DNA of 64,000 nt from Amblyomma americanum (lineage: Eukaryota; Arthropoda; Arachnida; Ixodida; Ixodidae), in the NCBI RefSeq assembly GCF_052857255.1, contig NC_135505.1, positions 132,859,967 through 132,923,966 of the forward strand, in the 5' to 3' direction. The position numbers and the translations under genes were made by a program. Position 1 is the first letter of the stretch. Each line of letters begins with the position of its first letter. Of the stretch, positions 46,041-57,498 are shown piece after piece. Below the pieces are notes generated by a model that worked only from the letters and a program-made list of their open reading frames with translations, did no database searches and was not told where the DNA came from.

Positions 46041-47170
46041 CACGCCACGCTGAAGGCTCGAAATGCTACCGTAATGCAGCTATCGCTACAAAAACTAGCA
46101 CGGTGGCAGCCGCCAGCACCCCGTATCAAACGGGGCGCTCATATCTTCCATCCATGCATCCATCCAGGATAGGAGAGTCTGCCTTCTAGTACCTTCAGAA
46201 GACAACGCAATGAGGCGTGGCAGATTAAAGCAGGATTACGAGCCAATGCGCCGCACTGCACCGTCTGCATGAAGGAAGTAACCAATGCGGAAGTACTAGT
46301 CTACTGTTCGCTTCTATTCATGGCTTCCGAAAGATAAACATCCGGACAAGCTATAAGAATGCTCTTGTTCACTGTCAGCCTTACAAAATAAAAATGTAGC
46401 GATCATTTTCACAGGCGTAACCACTCATTCATTGCTAATGTCGAAGTTTTCATGTGATTCCTGCGGGTGACAATTACGAGCTATAGCAATGCTTGCGTAC
46501 ATTTCCAGCCTATTGAGAAATAACGCATAGGAGCTGACTTATCGTTTCAGTCTTTGCTGCATTAGCAAAACCAAGACTCGAAAAGCAAACGTAAATACAA
46601 AAAAAATATGTAAAGTTAGAAAACGCACGCAGAAACAAGTACTGGCCTTTCAACTTAGTATTTTATAATACTTCAGGCTCTTCGTAAAAAGCACTGCAAA
46701 GCGAAACTACCTTTGTACGTCTGAGCTACTGCCCGCGATCTTACATTCTATAAAGGAGCTGGAATCCACTAAGTATGGAACGAATAGTGCTAACAAAACG
46801 TAACAAAACGGCGTCGACAAAGCGCAACACAGTATTTTCGCTTTGAGCACGGATTCCGTCCGTCATTTTCTCTGCACAGAACTTCCCGTAACATCCATTA
46901 CCCTGGTGTTACCCTCAGGTGAGGGCGTAATTGAGAGCATAAGTCCAGCTTATGCGAGAACTGAAATAGTAACGTGAAGAACACGAGTCTAGTTTCTTGA
47001 AGCATGCACTAAATAATAATTATTAAAGCGAGAGCTTCACTACCCTAGTTTGAGCCGCGCTTCGCGTGGCACTAAATTTGACCTTCACCGAGTTAGAGGT
47101 CATGCATGGTTATCAGTCGCACCACAGCTAAGCCCTGCAGCCTATATCTTGTGGGTCATCTTGGTGTCGC
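46041..47170. other. No recognised feature
   Basis: About 1.1 kb without a supported gene. Confidence 0.3.
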
Positions 47171-47174
47171 ACCA

Positions 47175-47245
47175 CATGGTCATGACCTTTGATCTTGACC
47201 TTTATCTTTGAATTTTGACTTTACGATGACCTTTGACCTTTGGGC
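47175..47245. repeat. TGACCTTTG-type degenerate repeat with a perfect DR1
   Basis: CATGACCTTTGATCTTGACC and TGACCTTTGACCT (47227-47239, a perfect DR1 arrangement of AGGTCA half-sites on the minus strand) occur with several near-copies in 70 bases. The word could be bound by nuclear receptors of the RXR/HNF4 type, but the pattern is as easily a decayed minisatellite. Confidence 0.35.
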
Positions 47246-50200
47246 AATCCCTCAGCCTTGTGTGAGGGAAAAGGTGAGGGGTCATGCGATTAGTCACATG
47301 GATGACATCGCGTAACCATTGCTGTGAAGCTTTCGCTGAATACCATGTTTAACTATGCTAAACCTCTGCCAATTTTTTGCATCAGCATACAACGCATTAC
47401 CTCAAAACGAACTGCAGTGAAATGATGGACATAAGCCGTGAGGTCAAAGCTTCATAATCATGCAAAAGAATAGATAGAAATAAAGCGACTGAAAGCGGTC
47501 ACCCAGATCAAAGTGAATTCTTTAAGGAGTACTTGTGGATCACGACGTCCACCTATACACGCCGGTTATAGTAACATTAGTGACAATTGTTTCTAAAAAG
47601 TTTTACTTTTTGAAGTGAAGGATCTGTATTGTACATTAGTATAGGCTTCTGCAATATTATAGATGAAATAATGGCTGTAAAGCTCACGCTCTCTGAATCT
47701 TCCGAGAATCAAATAAACACAGCTTCAGCAAATCGCACAGCTCGCCTGACGAAGGGAGAACTCGTATCGGTCATTGAGTTTTCGTGTAACGCATTTCGTT
47801 TCCTCCAACGACGGGACGTGGCCATACTTTTTTTTTTCCGTGGCTTACAAAGGAATTCTCCCAAGTCTTAAAAGCAAGCTGAACTAAAGCAAAGTTGATA
47901 AACAGTTCGGAAACGTTCAGCCCGAGTTTGGTCGAAATGGCTAAATCACTGTGAGTAAAGACGCCCCCTACGACAACGCGACAGCCTCTCCGCCGTTGAA
48001 GATATTTCCCACGTACCGTACGCGCCAAGGATCAGATTACGAGGGTCCTTGGAAGTTGGTGAAATCAGACGCATTCTTCTTCGCTGACATTTGGTTCATC
48101 TTTTTTCACTTTTACCAAAGATAAGCGAAATTTTTTTTCTGCTCTTTGTCTTTTCGTTATAGTTCCCTCACTACCCAACAATTTCACATAATAGACCTCG
48201 TTCGTTAAATCCTTCGGTGGGGGGAATGGCGACTTCCTTTTGATAGAACAGGAAGTTCACGTCTTATCGCACTAAAACTTCTCTATTTTTTTTCTGTCAA
48301 GAACGATTTCTTTTCTTTATATTCTGACTCAGCCAATACTCAAATGGCTTCCTGAAGTTTGATGCAAACATCAAAACACGGGCCTCCAGGCCCATAAAAA
48401 AAACGAGGCAAAGTTAGTAATAGCTGCTGTTTACTAACTCTAATAGCTTAAATCAACCTTTCCACTAACCTTTTGCAAAGCCCTAAAAATAAAGCAAGTA
48501 AAATTTTAGTAACCATAGCTTTTTGTAACTTTAACCGGCTCTTACTAACTTCTTCATAACTATTCGCTAAAATACATCTAACAGATGACTGCAACTTGGT
48601 TAGAGCAGTTTCCCGTGCAGTTCGTTCCGTGACAGGTTTATGTTTAGACAAATATGCTTTTGTACACAATTAGGCACCCGTCGTTCCAATGAGGCCCAGA
48701 TACCCGATGTCTATAAGCACATGCGTAATACTGGCGGTGTCGTGTTCCGTGACCCTTTCTGTTCTACAGTGTTTGTGTTTTATCAGCCTTCGGTAACTGG
48801 TGCTGTGGCGTAAAATTGTTTGCTTACTTATGCCCCCACCATGTCTCAATCTTGGTACTTGTTTTATTGTATTGTACGGCCTGTGGTGATAGCTATTCTG
48901 ACGCTGTTCAATTACGAATTTCTTTAGTACTGACATGTTTTATTTTAATTATCCCAAACTGAACACATAATAGAAAGTCTGCAGAGACAAGGAATCTAAG
49001 GCATACAAATCCGTGTCCGAGATTTGCAAAGGAAGTTTTCCTTCATGTCATCCGTGTGGGTGTCCCATACTTTTCTCGGATAATTTGGCTACGTAATGTT
49101 TTCCAATAGCCAGCATCGTATCATAGGGTGGTTCGAGATGCAAATTTCGGGTCTTCTAACTGCTGCCAACTATCCCATGTTGTAAAGGTATGTTTCTAAA
49201 TTCTTTTGCTAGTACACAGCATTTTTTTAAACTGTGGAAGTTGCGGCTCGTTCCGGCTCGCATGGAAAATTTAAAGCGTTCACAGTATCTATTTCAGTCG
49301 AAAATATAAGGCTCACAATACACGTCCAAAGCTGGCCATAGCGACATAGCAGTAGCAGTACCAACAGGGCGGAGCTGTCATTAACAAATACCACTCCGCT
49401 GACATCACAGGGCTTCGTAGCCCAAAAAAGTTCTGACACTGCGGCCCAACTCTCGAATAACACGCGCAGTGAACAACAAAACTAGGGCGACGAATCTGGC
49501 GGGTGGCTCAATTGCTGCGGCGTTCCTTTGCTGAGCAGGATGTTGACCGTCTAACCCGTTGACCGAAAGCCGTTAACGGTTACCCCGTTCACCGTGAACG
49601 AATTCCATCAAGTACTGCACATCTTTACCTTGCTTTTTTGGCTGCGGAGAAACTACATGAAGCTTTTTAAACCGTCTTAAACGACCAAGAGGGGGACCGT
49701 GGCTTGGTGAAAACTCGTTAAAACTCGCCCAAGCAAATCGTCCTGCGAGACGCCACCACAAAGCGCCAGTGGAAAGATCTCGGCGACGTCCCGGAAGTGA
49801 CATCCACCTGACGTCCATCTAAAACGGCTTTGTCTTCTTCTCTCTCGGTCGGACTGCGGAAGTAAGTGACGAGCTTTCAGCGACAGGTCAGGGAGTGCCA
49901 CGTGTCGACGTATTATTTTGTTTGTTTCGTTCTACCAGACGCCACTATGTAATGTTCTTGGGCGCCTCTCGCTGACAGACCGCCAAGGTGAGTCGCTCCG
50001 TTGTCCTGTATGCAATCTCAAGCGAAAGTTCGGCTCATCCCCGTGAAATTGCCAGCGGACGAGAAGAGGATTCCGCTGTGGTTTTCTAGCAGAGCGAAAA
50101 TATACTGAGTGATTTTGTTTTTCGTTTCTTAAACAACCCTAAGTACAAGCGACGAGGTCACGTTACTTTTCAACTTCATTTTCAGACTGACCGTCCAACT

Positions 50201-50470
50201 AAAACGTTACTGCTTTTAAACGACTCCTTAGAAGCCCTATTCCGTTCCCTTCGAGAAGCTGTCTGTTCTATATTATACGGAGGACAATTCCTAGTTAGAC
50301 TCACTTCCGCAATAGAAAATGTAGTACCAACTAATTAAATAGAGAATGTTTCTCGTATTGTCAAAACGTTGTGAAAAGCGTAGAGAATATTGTTACGACG
50401 AAGTGGCAGTGGAAGACGAAGTGGCCTCCCGCGTGAGAGGACGAACGAAGAAGAAGCTCCTTGTTCGTGT
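47246..50470. other. No recognised feature
   Basis: About 3.2 kb. Minus frames at 48448-48669 and 48670-48936 are adjacent but have no recognised motif. A GC-rich patch at 49500-50000 ends at CCAAG|GTGAGTC (about 49988), which resembles a splice donor without a supported exon. Confidence 0.3.
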
Positions 50471-50543
50471 TGATGCTCCCTGCTACCGGGTGTAGAGGGC
50501 CTAAATCAATACCGGGTGTAGAGGACCTAAGAGTAGATGATGT

Positions 50544-50577
<34 letters not shown>

Positions 50578-50725
50578 GGTGGTGATGGATTTTTCGGCGC
50601 AAGGGCATCTAGGACCAAAGAGTGCCAAACACAAGGTTTTTGGTTGGCTCGATCAGGCTAAAATATCTGCACATGTTAAAATCAATACCGGGTGTAGAGG
50701 GCCTAAGAGTAGATGATTTTGATTA

Positions 50726-50759
<34 letters not shown>

Positions 50760-51065
50760 GGTGGTGGTGGTGATGGATTTTTCGGCGCAAGAGAATCTAA
50801 GACCAAAGAGCACCAAACACAAGTTTTTTGGCTGGCTCGATCAGGCTAAAATATCTGCAGATGTTAAAATCAATACCGGGTGTATAGAACCTAAGAGTAG
50901 ATGATGTTGATGATAATGATGATGATGGGTTTTCTTGGCGCAACTTCATCTAAGGCCAAAGAGCGACAAGGCTTTTGATTGGCTCAGGCTAAAATATGTG
51001 CACATGTTAGAATCGATACGGGGTGTATAGCGCCAAGAGTAGTGAGTATGTGCATGATCATAGTG
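50470..51065. repeat. Tandem array of 143-188-bp units carrying (GAT)n(GGT)n
   Basis: The anchor ATACCGGGTGTA recurs at about 50509, 50685 and 50873, and diverged near 51016, giving spacings of about 176, 188 and 143. Each unit holds GAGTAGATGATG, a GAT tract, usually a GGT tract (absent in the last), then TTTTTCGGCGCAAG and a GGCTCGATCAGGCTAAAATA block. Unit length differs through the trinucleotide tracts. Confidence 0.85.
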
Positions 51066-52260
51066 TGTCAAGAGAGTGTAGAAGTCAGGTGGAATAGCCT
51101 AAAGTGAATTATAGAGCCTAAAAATTGTTTTAAGAGGTGTTATATATATAAGACGAAGCCAGGTAGCCTCAACCACAATCCTTGTTTGAGCAAGAAAGGC
51201 AATGCCTCTGGCAGCTACGGCTAAGCTCAAACTTCTCAGCAATGAGGAGGGGCTCAGGTTACTTAAAATGACAAATGTCTTCCTCACAATTTTAACTCAG
51301 TCTTAGAATGCGTGGCCCTGATATTTTTGTACAGCCATGATCTTATTTATGAAAGTTGGTGATACTCGGCCACTGCCGGATATTCGAAAATTTTTGGATA
51401 TTCCACTTCTCGAATCAAATATGAATCGAATAACAAAGATATTCGATTCTTATCCAAAATTCTCAGAAATTCGCTCAGCCCTATTTCATACGTTATCCCA
51501 CCAACTGTGGCACATTTATGTGTTTATTCCGCCAATTATATGCACACAGCAAAATCACAATTATGTGCAGTGCTAACAAAATTAAAATTATGAAGCAGTG
51601 AAACTCGCAAAAAAGAAAATGAATACATAGTATTATCGTTTTCTTTGCGCCTGCCATTTTAAAAACAAATTTAAAAAAAACGAAGTGCTGGGGCCTATTC
51701 CCATATATACGAGTAAAACTTCTAGGAGAAAACAAAAACTGAAATTGGAGCCATACGCCTTCGCCGCCTGAAGTATATTCTGCGAACCATCTGAAATACA
51801 TTACCACAGTCTCATTTCAGTTCGGCCAGTAGACCACCAGCAAATGTCAGCAAAAGGATACAAGCCCCTCTACAGTGCCAATATATATGCAAGAGTAGCT
51901 GCTCCTACCGAGTGCTCCTCAGGAAGAGATGGCGCAATGCCACGCAGGCGATCTGTATGAGCGCGGAACGGGCATCCGTTCATCTTTCAAGTGTTTAAGC
52001 TTCGCCAGCCTTTGCTTTTTTTTTGGAAGTGAGGCTCCAATATTCTTATTTGCTTTACTACGCTCTTCCACTACTTGCTTAGCCTTTTGTCGTGCGTTAA
52101 TTTCCCGTGAGAACTCATTTTTATCTCCCCGAAGCTACAACCAGTGTCAATCTCTACTGTGTGTGTGTAGGCTTTTTTTTTTAATTCGAGAGGCAAAGAT
52201 AGAAGCAGCCTTCCGTGTCCCGACGCTTCGTTCTGGCCCAAGTTGGTACTGCTTCATAAG
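51066..52260. other. No recognised feature
   Basis: The 171-codon plus frame at 51929-52444 has no family motif, low-complexity Phe/Leu content and overlaps the Penelope-like left arm. Not supported as a gene. Confidence 0.3.
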
Positions 52261-52516
52261 TTTGCAATGGCTCAACACTACCAGGACAAGAGCGAGAAGT
52301 GACACAAAGACAGTGCTGAACTTACAACTACATCTTATTGAAAAACCGGGCAGTAGCCTGGCAACACAGGTTAAGAGGTCAAAGAAGCGAGGTGCCCGGA
52401 CTCTGTTCTTGTGGCGAGCGCGGACAAAGTTATACGTACATTGAAGTCATCGGAGCATGATTCGGAACGGCGAAGGGCGCCAAAAGAAGGCAAGCAAGCG
52501 GTGGTCATGCCATATG

Positions 52517-52755
52517 TACAGTATGGGTCAAAAGTCTTAAGGCCACAGTTTTCAGCTGCAGCGAAATGAATGTTCCTAGAATGGTCCGTGTACCGGATCA
52601 TTCAAAGCACAAGTCAAGCAGGAAGCTTCTCTACCGCAAGAAGAAACCTTCTACTAGCATTTCAAGGTCATTCAGGATTTAATAGTGCTGTAATGGCTCT
52701 GTTACGCGGTTGAAGCGAAAAGTGTTTGGCCTCAAGACTTTTGACCAAGGCTGTA
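52517..52755. mobile_element. Tc1/mariner-type MITE
   Basis: Terminal inverted repeats TACAG-TATGGGTCAAAAG (left) and the complement of TTGACCAAGGCTGTA (right) share about 27 of 31 positions, including GGTCAAAAGTCTT.AGGCCA. Both ends begin with TA, the expected Tc1/mariner target duplication. 239 bp, non-coding, nested in the Penelope-like element. Confidence 0.8.
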
Positions 52756-52799
52756 CACGTCCCATCACACAGACTAAGGAAAGTGGATGCTAAGCACTG

Positions 52800-53230
52800 T
52801 GTGAACATTCTTTTCTCAGCCCCTAACAAACTATAAAAAATAGGCGCGGCCGTTCAAAGGAAGTATGAAGGACGCAGGAGGAACAGACATCATGTTAATC
52901 ATGTAAGTGGATGTGTTCCGTTTAGGAACGGTATGGTGTATTAAATTCATCTTTCTTGTGGTCGTACTTACATAGGCCAGACTGGTCGGTGTATTAATGT
53001 GAGGCTAATGGAGCATGCTAACTTAGTAGAGAAGATGAAAACTAATCTAACCAAGCACTGCTTCACCTCTGAATGCAGTCCGGTTTTGTAGACACAGAGA
53101 TGCTGTATCGGCATACATACAGGCGCACAAGGGAACTGGCTGAGGCGTTACACATTATTAGGAAGAAAAAGGTGTGTCAGTGGATCATCTGCAACGATAT
53201 CAGCCAGGAAAATGAGCCTACTGCATAATA
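52800..53230 (+). pseudogene. Degenerate GIY-YIG endonuclease of a Penelope-like element
   Basis: In shifting frames the sequence reads FRNGMVY, LSCGRTYIGQTGRCINVRLM-EHAN and LTKHCFTSECSPVL followed by a stop. This parallels the better copy at 57499-58006. The GIY-like (GMVY) and YIG motifs, the basic R-x-R-L-M-E-H helix and the Cys/His pattern are recognisable. Stops and frameshifts make it dead. In an active element this domain nicks target DNA for reverse transcription. Confidence 0.75.
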
Positions 53231-53430
53231 AATAATGCATCTGTGTACGTACCTTTAATGTGTGGTGATTTTATCTGTGTTAGGAACACTTTGACTGACG
53301 ATGCGCATGTGCGCACATTTTTGGAACGTGTAAATTGAAGCGTGTTCTTTTCAATAACACATAGTTGTAAGTTCAGCGCCGTCTGTGTGTCACTTCTCGC
53401 CCTTGTCGTGGTTGTGTTGCGCCGTTACAA

Positions 53431-53643
53431 AATTATCAAAGATGGGCACACATCATCACCATCATATTGATCAGCCAGAATAAGTCTTTACGAGAACACC
53501 CCTCCCGCTCCCTGTCAGAAGTCTCGAATTACACTTGCATAGCACCCATTTCCGTACGCCCTATCCCTGCCACGGGAGCCGCATCCGACATATTCTCAAC
53601 TTTTGCCTCTTCTCACGCCTCTTGATGTCCACTTCGCAATTTC
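53431..53643. other. No recognised feature
   Basis: A short ATCATC-bearing segment at 53452-53470 could be a LINE tail, but the body does not clearly match. Confidence 0.25.
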
Positions 53644-53719
53644 CCAGGCAGCACTGAAACATTGCAGTATTGCTTTTTTTTTGGACTAACGTTGTTCCAT
53701 GTTCTTAATGTCCTTTCCT

Positions 53720-53800
53720 AATGGGCACTGAAACTCTACTAGACGTCCGCAGAACGTCTCAAACGTCCTCTGGACGTCCAAGTGAGTTTCAGTGCCCATT
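53720..53800. repeat. 81-bp hairpin element with 17-bp perfect arms
   Basis: AATGGGCACTGAAACTC at 53720-53736 is the exact reverse complement of GAGTTTCAGTGCCCATT at 53784-53800. The loop holds AGACGTCC, AACGTCTC, AACGTCCTC and GGACGTCC, themselves partly self-complementary. Confidence 0.8.
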
Positions 53801-55045
53801 GGGTTTAGTCTAACGTTTTTGTAATGTTATATATAAAAGTTATAGTAACCTTCCTCTAACATTCATGAAACATTTCAACAATATAAATGTAACATGAATG
53901 TAACATTTTTGAAAACTATTCAGCAAGAATGCATGAGCATGCGGGCTCGCTACGTAGTAAGCTTCAGAACATCACAACGCTTTGCAAGAACGGACAAAGA
54001 AGGCGAAAGAAAGATGCCCACAATAAAGTACAACATGCAACCAAAGGTGGGAATTTGACCTCAAAAATCTGGACCTCGGCTCAACCTTAAAAGGAATTTG
54101 CCGACCTCACTCAACTTCAACCTCATCAGTTGAAGTTGAGGTCTCTTTAGACGCCCTATCTTCACTTTACCTGAGGCCACTGCTGACCTCACTCAACCTC
54201 AATTGTGAGGTTGAGGTCGGCTGCTCGACCTCAGAAAACAAACAAAAAACAAAACAAAAGAGATTAAGGAGTTTTTCAGCTAAAAACAATTCTGAGAATC
54301 CTGTGAGACAGAAAAGCCAAAATGATGATGGTATAATTTTATAAGGTATGTACAGACACTATTGATGTGCACGCAATAGGAGAAGCTTATAATCTGGGAT
54401 GAACCCTCAGAGAGTATATGGCCTGCGGGCAGGAGTGTCCCACACGCGGTTACCACCAGTAAGTCGGTGAGTACTTCATACGTGTCAATATTTGGCAACC
54501 TGCTTCGTGTATACTTGTTCGTATTGGAAGCCTCTCGCTCATTCACGCACGGACCGGTAATTCACTAACACAGACCTTCTACACCATCTACCAGAAATTA
54601 GGAGGAGGGGGGGGAGGTATTCAAGATACTCTTTTCAGGCTTGAGAATAGTTACCGAATTTAAAGAAACTGGTCGTCGATGTACTTTCCAATGCGACGGT
54701 TATGCAGGCGCATATCAGTATATTTAGATTTTCTAGCTCTATCCGGCAGAGCGAGAATGCTCTTTTCAGTCCTGTGTGCTGCCTTAGAAAACACTTAACA
54801 AGCTGCGACTATAGTATGCCAACAGAGGCGCGTTGCATTTATGTCTGTGTAGAAGCGAGCGGATTCTTTTATTAGATGGCTCAATTTCAAGGTCATATCC
54901 GCAAAAAAGTGTCCGCAAGAAACGGCACCATGCGACGTCACGAGTCGACGAGTCACGCGACGAAGAAGATAACGTCACATAATTATTTATTAATAATTAA
55001 TATAACTAGGTAACTCTAAGCCTAATTGGTATAATTAGTGGCGGC

Positions 55046-55190
55046 AGCACGTGAGTGTGGCGTCATACCAGGTCACGTGACAGCGATGTAGTGTGCTATC
55101 AAGCCTAGTCACGTGACGATGCTGCAATATGACATCACACCTACTCACGTGACAACGATGTAATTTCTCGTCATACCAGGACCCCATCCA
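55046..55190. repeat. 36-bp minisatellite with GTCACGTGAC E-boxes
   Basis: GTCACGTGAC occurs at 55072-55081 and 55108-55117, and CTCACGTGAC at 55144-55153, exactly 36 bases apart. A weaker CACGTG is at 55048-55053. The spacer is partly conserved (AGCGATGTAGT / GATGCTGCAATATGACATCA / AACGATGTAAT). Confidence 0.75.
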
Positions 55191-55377
55191 CTTCCTTCCA
55201 TCCCCATTTCAAGATCCATATGGATCTCACATTACTACACATGCGCGCATGATGCATTACAAAGAGTTCCCACAGCCCGGTCCACATTAATGACATTCGG
55301 ATTGTCCAGCAATTAAACGCGACAGTTCTCATGTATGACATACTGCAAAGATCATGCAACGACACATGCGTTTGACT

Positions 55378-55402
55378 CTCGAGATGATGACGATGATGAT
55401 GA
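55378..55402. repeat. GAT/GAC simple repeat
   Basis: CGAGATGATGACGATGATGATGATG-type tract. Confidence 0.7.
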
Positions 55403-55846
55403 TGCTAACAGTGTATCCTTATGAGCCAGGGGAAGACTGATATACCGCTACCAAATTAAATCTTCTGAGAATATTGAATAAATATTAAGCATTAACCAGC
55501 AACCGAAGACAATTATGGTGCGGGAAAATAGTAATACCTGAAGCTAATAATTAAGGATGATGATGTTGATGTTCCTGGGAGGTCAAGACCCTCCTCCGTT
55601 TCCGCCACTTCCCTCCAGGTGGCGATGGTAATGGTTTCGAAATCCTGGGAATTCTCCGGTTACTCGGTGAACCCGCGGCATTTTGAAAGAAAATGGCTAG
55701 ATTACGTCTTCGAACACTGTGCCAACTATTAAAATCACAGAGGTCAAAACAACTGGCCTAGAGTGGGCAGCGTGAACCGCTCTCTCTGCCCAGAGTACCA
55801 TGGCTCAACGCTGAAATTTCCCCGCAGCGAAATCTTTTTCGGAGTC

Positions 55847-55863
55847 CCCCCCCCCCCCCCCCA
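55847..55863. repeat. Poly-C tract
   Basis: Run of about 16 C immediately before the MITE copy 4. Confidence 0.9.
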
Positions 55864-55885
55864 CAGCGGGAAAAAAAACGCCTAA

Positions 55886-56164
55886 CCCTTACAAGATTTC
55901 TTTAGACAGTCTATTTTACTGTCCATAGACTTCTGTCTATCAAGTCTATAGATTCTCTATAGACAACCCATAGAGAACAGTCTGTAGGCAACACAAATCC
56001 TATGGACAGTCTATAGACAATCTATATATTTATGGCCATACAATTATAGTAGACTTTTGTCTATAGACAATCTATAGACAAGGAATAGAGAAAAATAAAT
56101 ATCTATAGGAAGAAAACAGTTTATAAGAAGTCTATACACTGTCTATAGGCCATTTTTGTAAGGG
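55886..56164 (-). mobile_element. TCTATAGAC palindrome-rich MITE, copy 4, intact ends
   Basis: CCCTTACAAGATTTC at the left and the complement of TTTTTGTAAGGG at the right give perfect 9-base terminal inverted repeats (CCCTTACAA). The interior is the reverse complement of copies 1-3. This copy defines the family ends. No unambiguous target duplication. Confidence 0.85.
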
Positions 56165-56900
56165 AAGTACTCATACGCCTCAACAGAATTCCGGGTACCA
56201 TTTCCTCAACCAGCCTGAGACAAGCTGTTTTAAGTCACTCCCTTGTTTTCCTTCAAAACTTAACTAATCAATGGTACGCCAGCATCCTCGACGTTTTTTT
56301 ACCCACGAGCACCGCGCGAGCATTCTGCGAAGCCGATTAAGATGAACGATGGGTCTCTGCAAAATAGTTAAAGGAAAGATAACGTGTGGTGCCTGGTCGT
56401 CTGCAAGGCAGGCCGCCAACCTAAATGATCCCATACGAGAAAAAAAATACGAGGATTATTAGAAATGAGCAAACAAAAATCTCACACTAAAAACAGACGC
56501 GAACAAGAGAGTGCCCTATTAAACGTCATATTAGAAGGTTTGAATCAGCGACTCAGCAGCACAGCGCGAGCACACAATCAGTTCTATTCATACATCTTCA
56601 TTAAAAAAAAACTGGAAGGAATTAGCTACCACATCACCTTACATTCATACAGTTTTGCATTTTTTCAACGCTGTAACACCGCTATGCTGGTGCGTTCGCC
56701 TCCTGTTGCGGTGTTTCGGCATAATAAGCGAATATCAGAGAAGGAACAAGGAACCGGAGACCAAAAGAGAGGTTCTTCGGAAGGATAGAAAAGCGAAATT
56801 ATATTTTCATTTGCTTGCATTACGGAACGGGAATGTAAAGAATTAGTGTCAGATTCGAAAGGGGAAGTCACTGATGAAAAGCTTCGACGGTGTTATACAG
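56165..56900. other. No recognised feature
   Basis: A 107-codon plus frame at 56465-56788 has no family motif. Not supported as a gene. Confidence 0.3.
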
Positions 56901-57059
56901 GTTTTCCTGGATTCGTGCCTTTTTAATCAAATCAGCAGGTGTCCTTGTTAGGAACCACCTGAATCACATTCCCTCGCCTGTGCCGACTACTCCAATTTCT
57001 GTTAAGTCAGCTTGGAATGTACAGCAGGATCCCCTTCATTCGACTGCAAGGCAAGAGCC

Positions 57060-57196
57060 ATGACGTCAGCGCCGCCAACGAGCATGAGCACGAAGCAGTC
57101 ATGCTTGGGGCCATCCGCGCTGCGACGAATTAATTGCGTGCTTATTGGACTGAACCTATTTGTTTGCGGCATCAAACAAATCTACCGCGGATCAAC
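57060..57196 (+). other. Possible coding exon with splice donor, unidentified
   Basis: ATG at 57060 in good context (GAGCCATGA) opens a 46-codon frame. It includes CLGPSALRRINCVLIGLNLF, a short hydrophobic segment, and reaches ATCAAC|GTGAGT (donor GT at 57197). GC and CpG are locally raised. I do not recognise the peptide. It lies inside the proposed hAT-like element, so it could be a captured exon or chance. Confidence 0.18.
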
Positions 57197-57339
57197 GTGA
57201 GTAACGTGCTTTGCGTGCTCCCGGGAGTTTGAGCCAACCGGCAGGCAGCCGGGTGCTACGCCAGCAGGGCAAGGGGGAAGGGGGAGAGTGGCGTGCTGTG
57301 ACAGTAACACTCCTTCCAGGAAGGCCAGAGGGGTGCGTC

Positions 57340-57490
57340 TTTTCCCCAAGGAATTGGCGTGCTCCATGAGGCGTACATTGATACATCGGCCGGACTGACC
57401 TATGTACGTAAGACCACAAGACAGCGGGATCTGGTAGACAATGCCATTCCTGCACGGGACATATTGATTGACATGGTTGATGCTACACAC
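57340..57490 (-). pseudogene. Penelope-like GIY-YIG domain, inverted partner
   Basis: Reading leftwards from 57490: CSINHVNQYVPCRNGIVYQI, then LSCGLTYIGQSGRCINVRLM and EHANSLGK. GIVY and TYIG are the two signature strands, and the Arg in NVRLMEH is in the catalytic-helix position. Similarity to the plus copy at 57657-57797 is about nine bases in ten and stops abruptly near 57343. The frame runs on to 57182 through unrelated sequence. Truncated on both sides, so it is a remnant. Confidence 0.8.
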
Positions 57491-57498
57491 ACAAGAGA

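Larger units (their letters stand above)
52261..53430 (+). mobile_element. Penelope-like element remnant with inverted termini
   Basis: Arms of ~85 bases at 52261-52345 and 53347-53430 are inverted relative to each other (GAGCGAGAAGTGACACAAAG against CTGTGTGTCACTTCTCGCCC; GCTGAACTTACAACTA against TAGTTGTAAGTTCAGC). Between them lies a degenerate GIY-YIG endonuclease (about 52800-53230) and a mariner-type MITE (52517-52755). Inverted or tandem terminal copies are characteristic of Penelope-like elements. No reverse transcriptase remains. Confidence 0.65.

Noticed and set aside
47175..47245. Nuclear-receptor enhancer (perfect DR1)
   Set aside because: Kept only as a repeat: neighbouring near-copies suggest a decayed minisatellite, and no gene is nearby.
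48448..48936. Two adjacent minus-strand frames as a LINE or gene
   Set aside because: They abut but carry no reverse transcriptase, nuclease or other motif that I can recognise.
51929..52444. 171-codon protein
   Set aside because: No motif; overlaps the inverted arm of the Penelope-like element.
57060..57196. Tetraspanin-like first exon
   Set aside because: The hydrophobic run is too short and lacks the expected pattern; left as unidentified.
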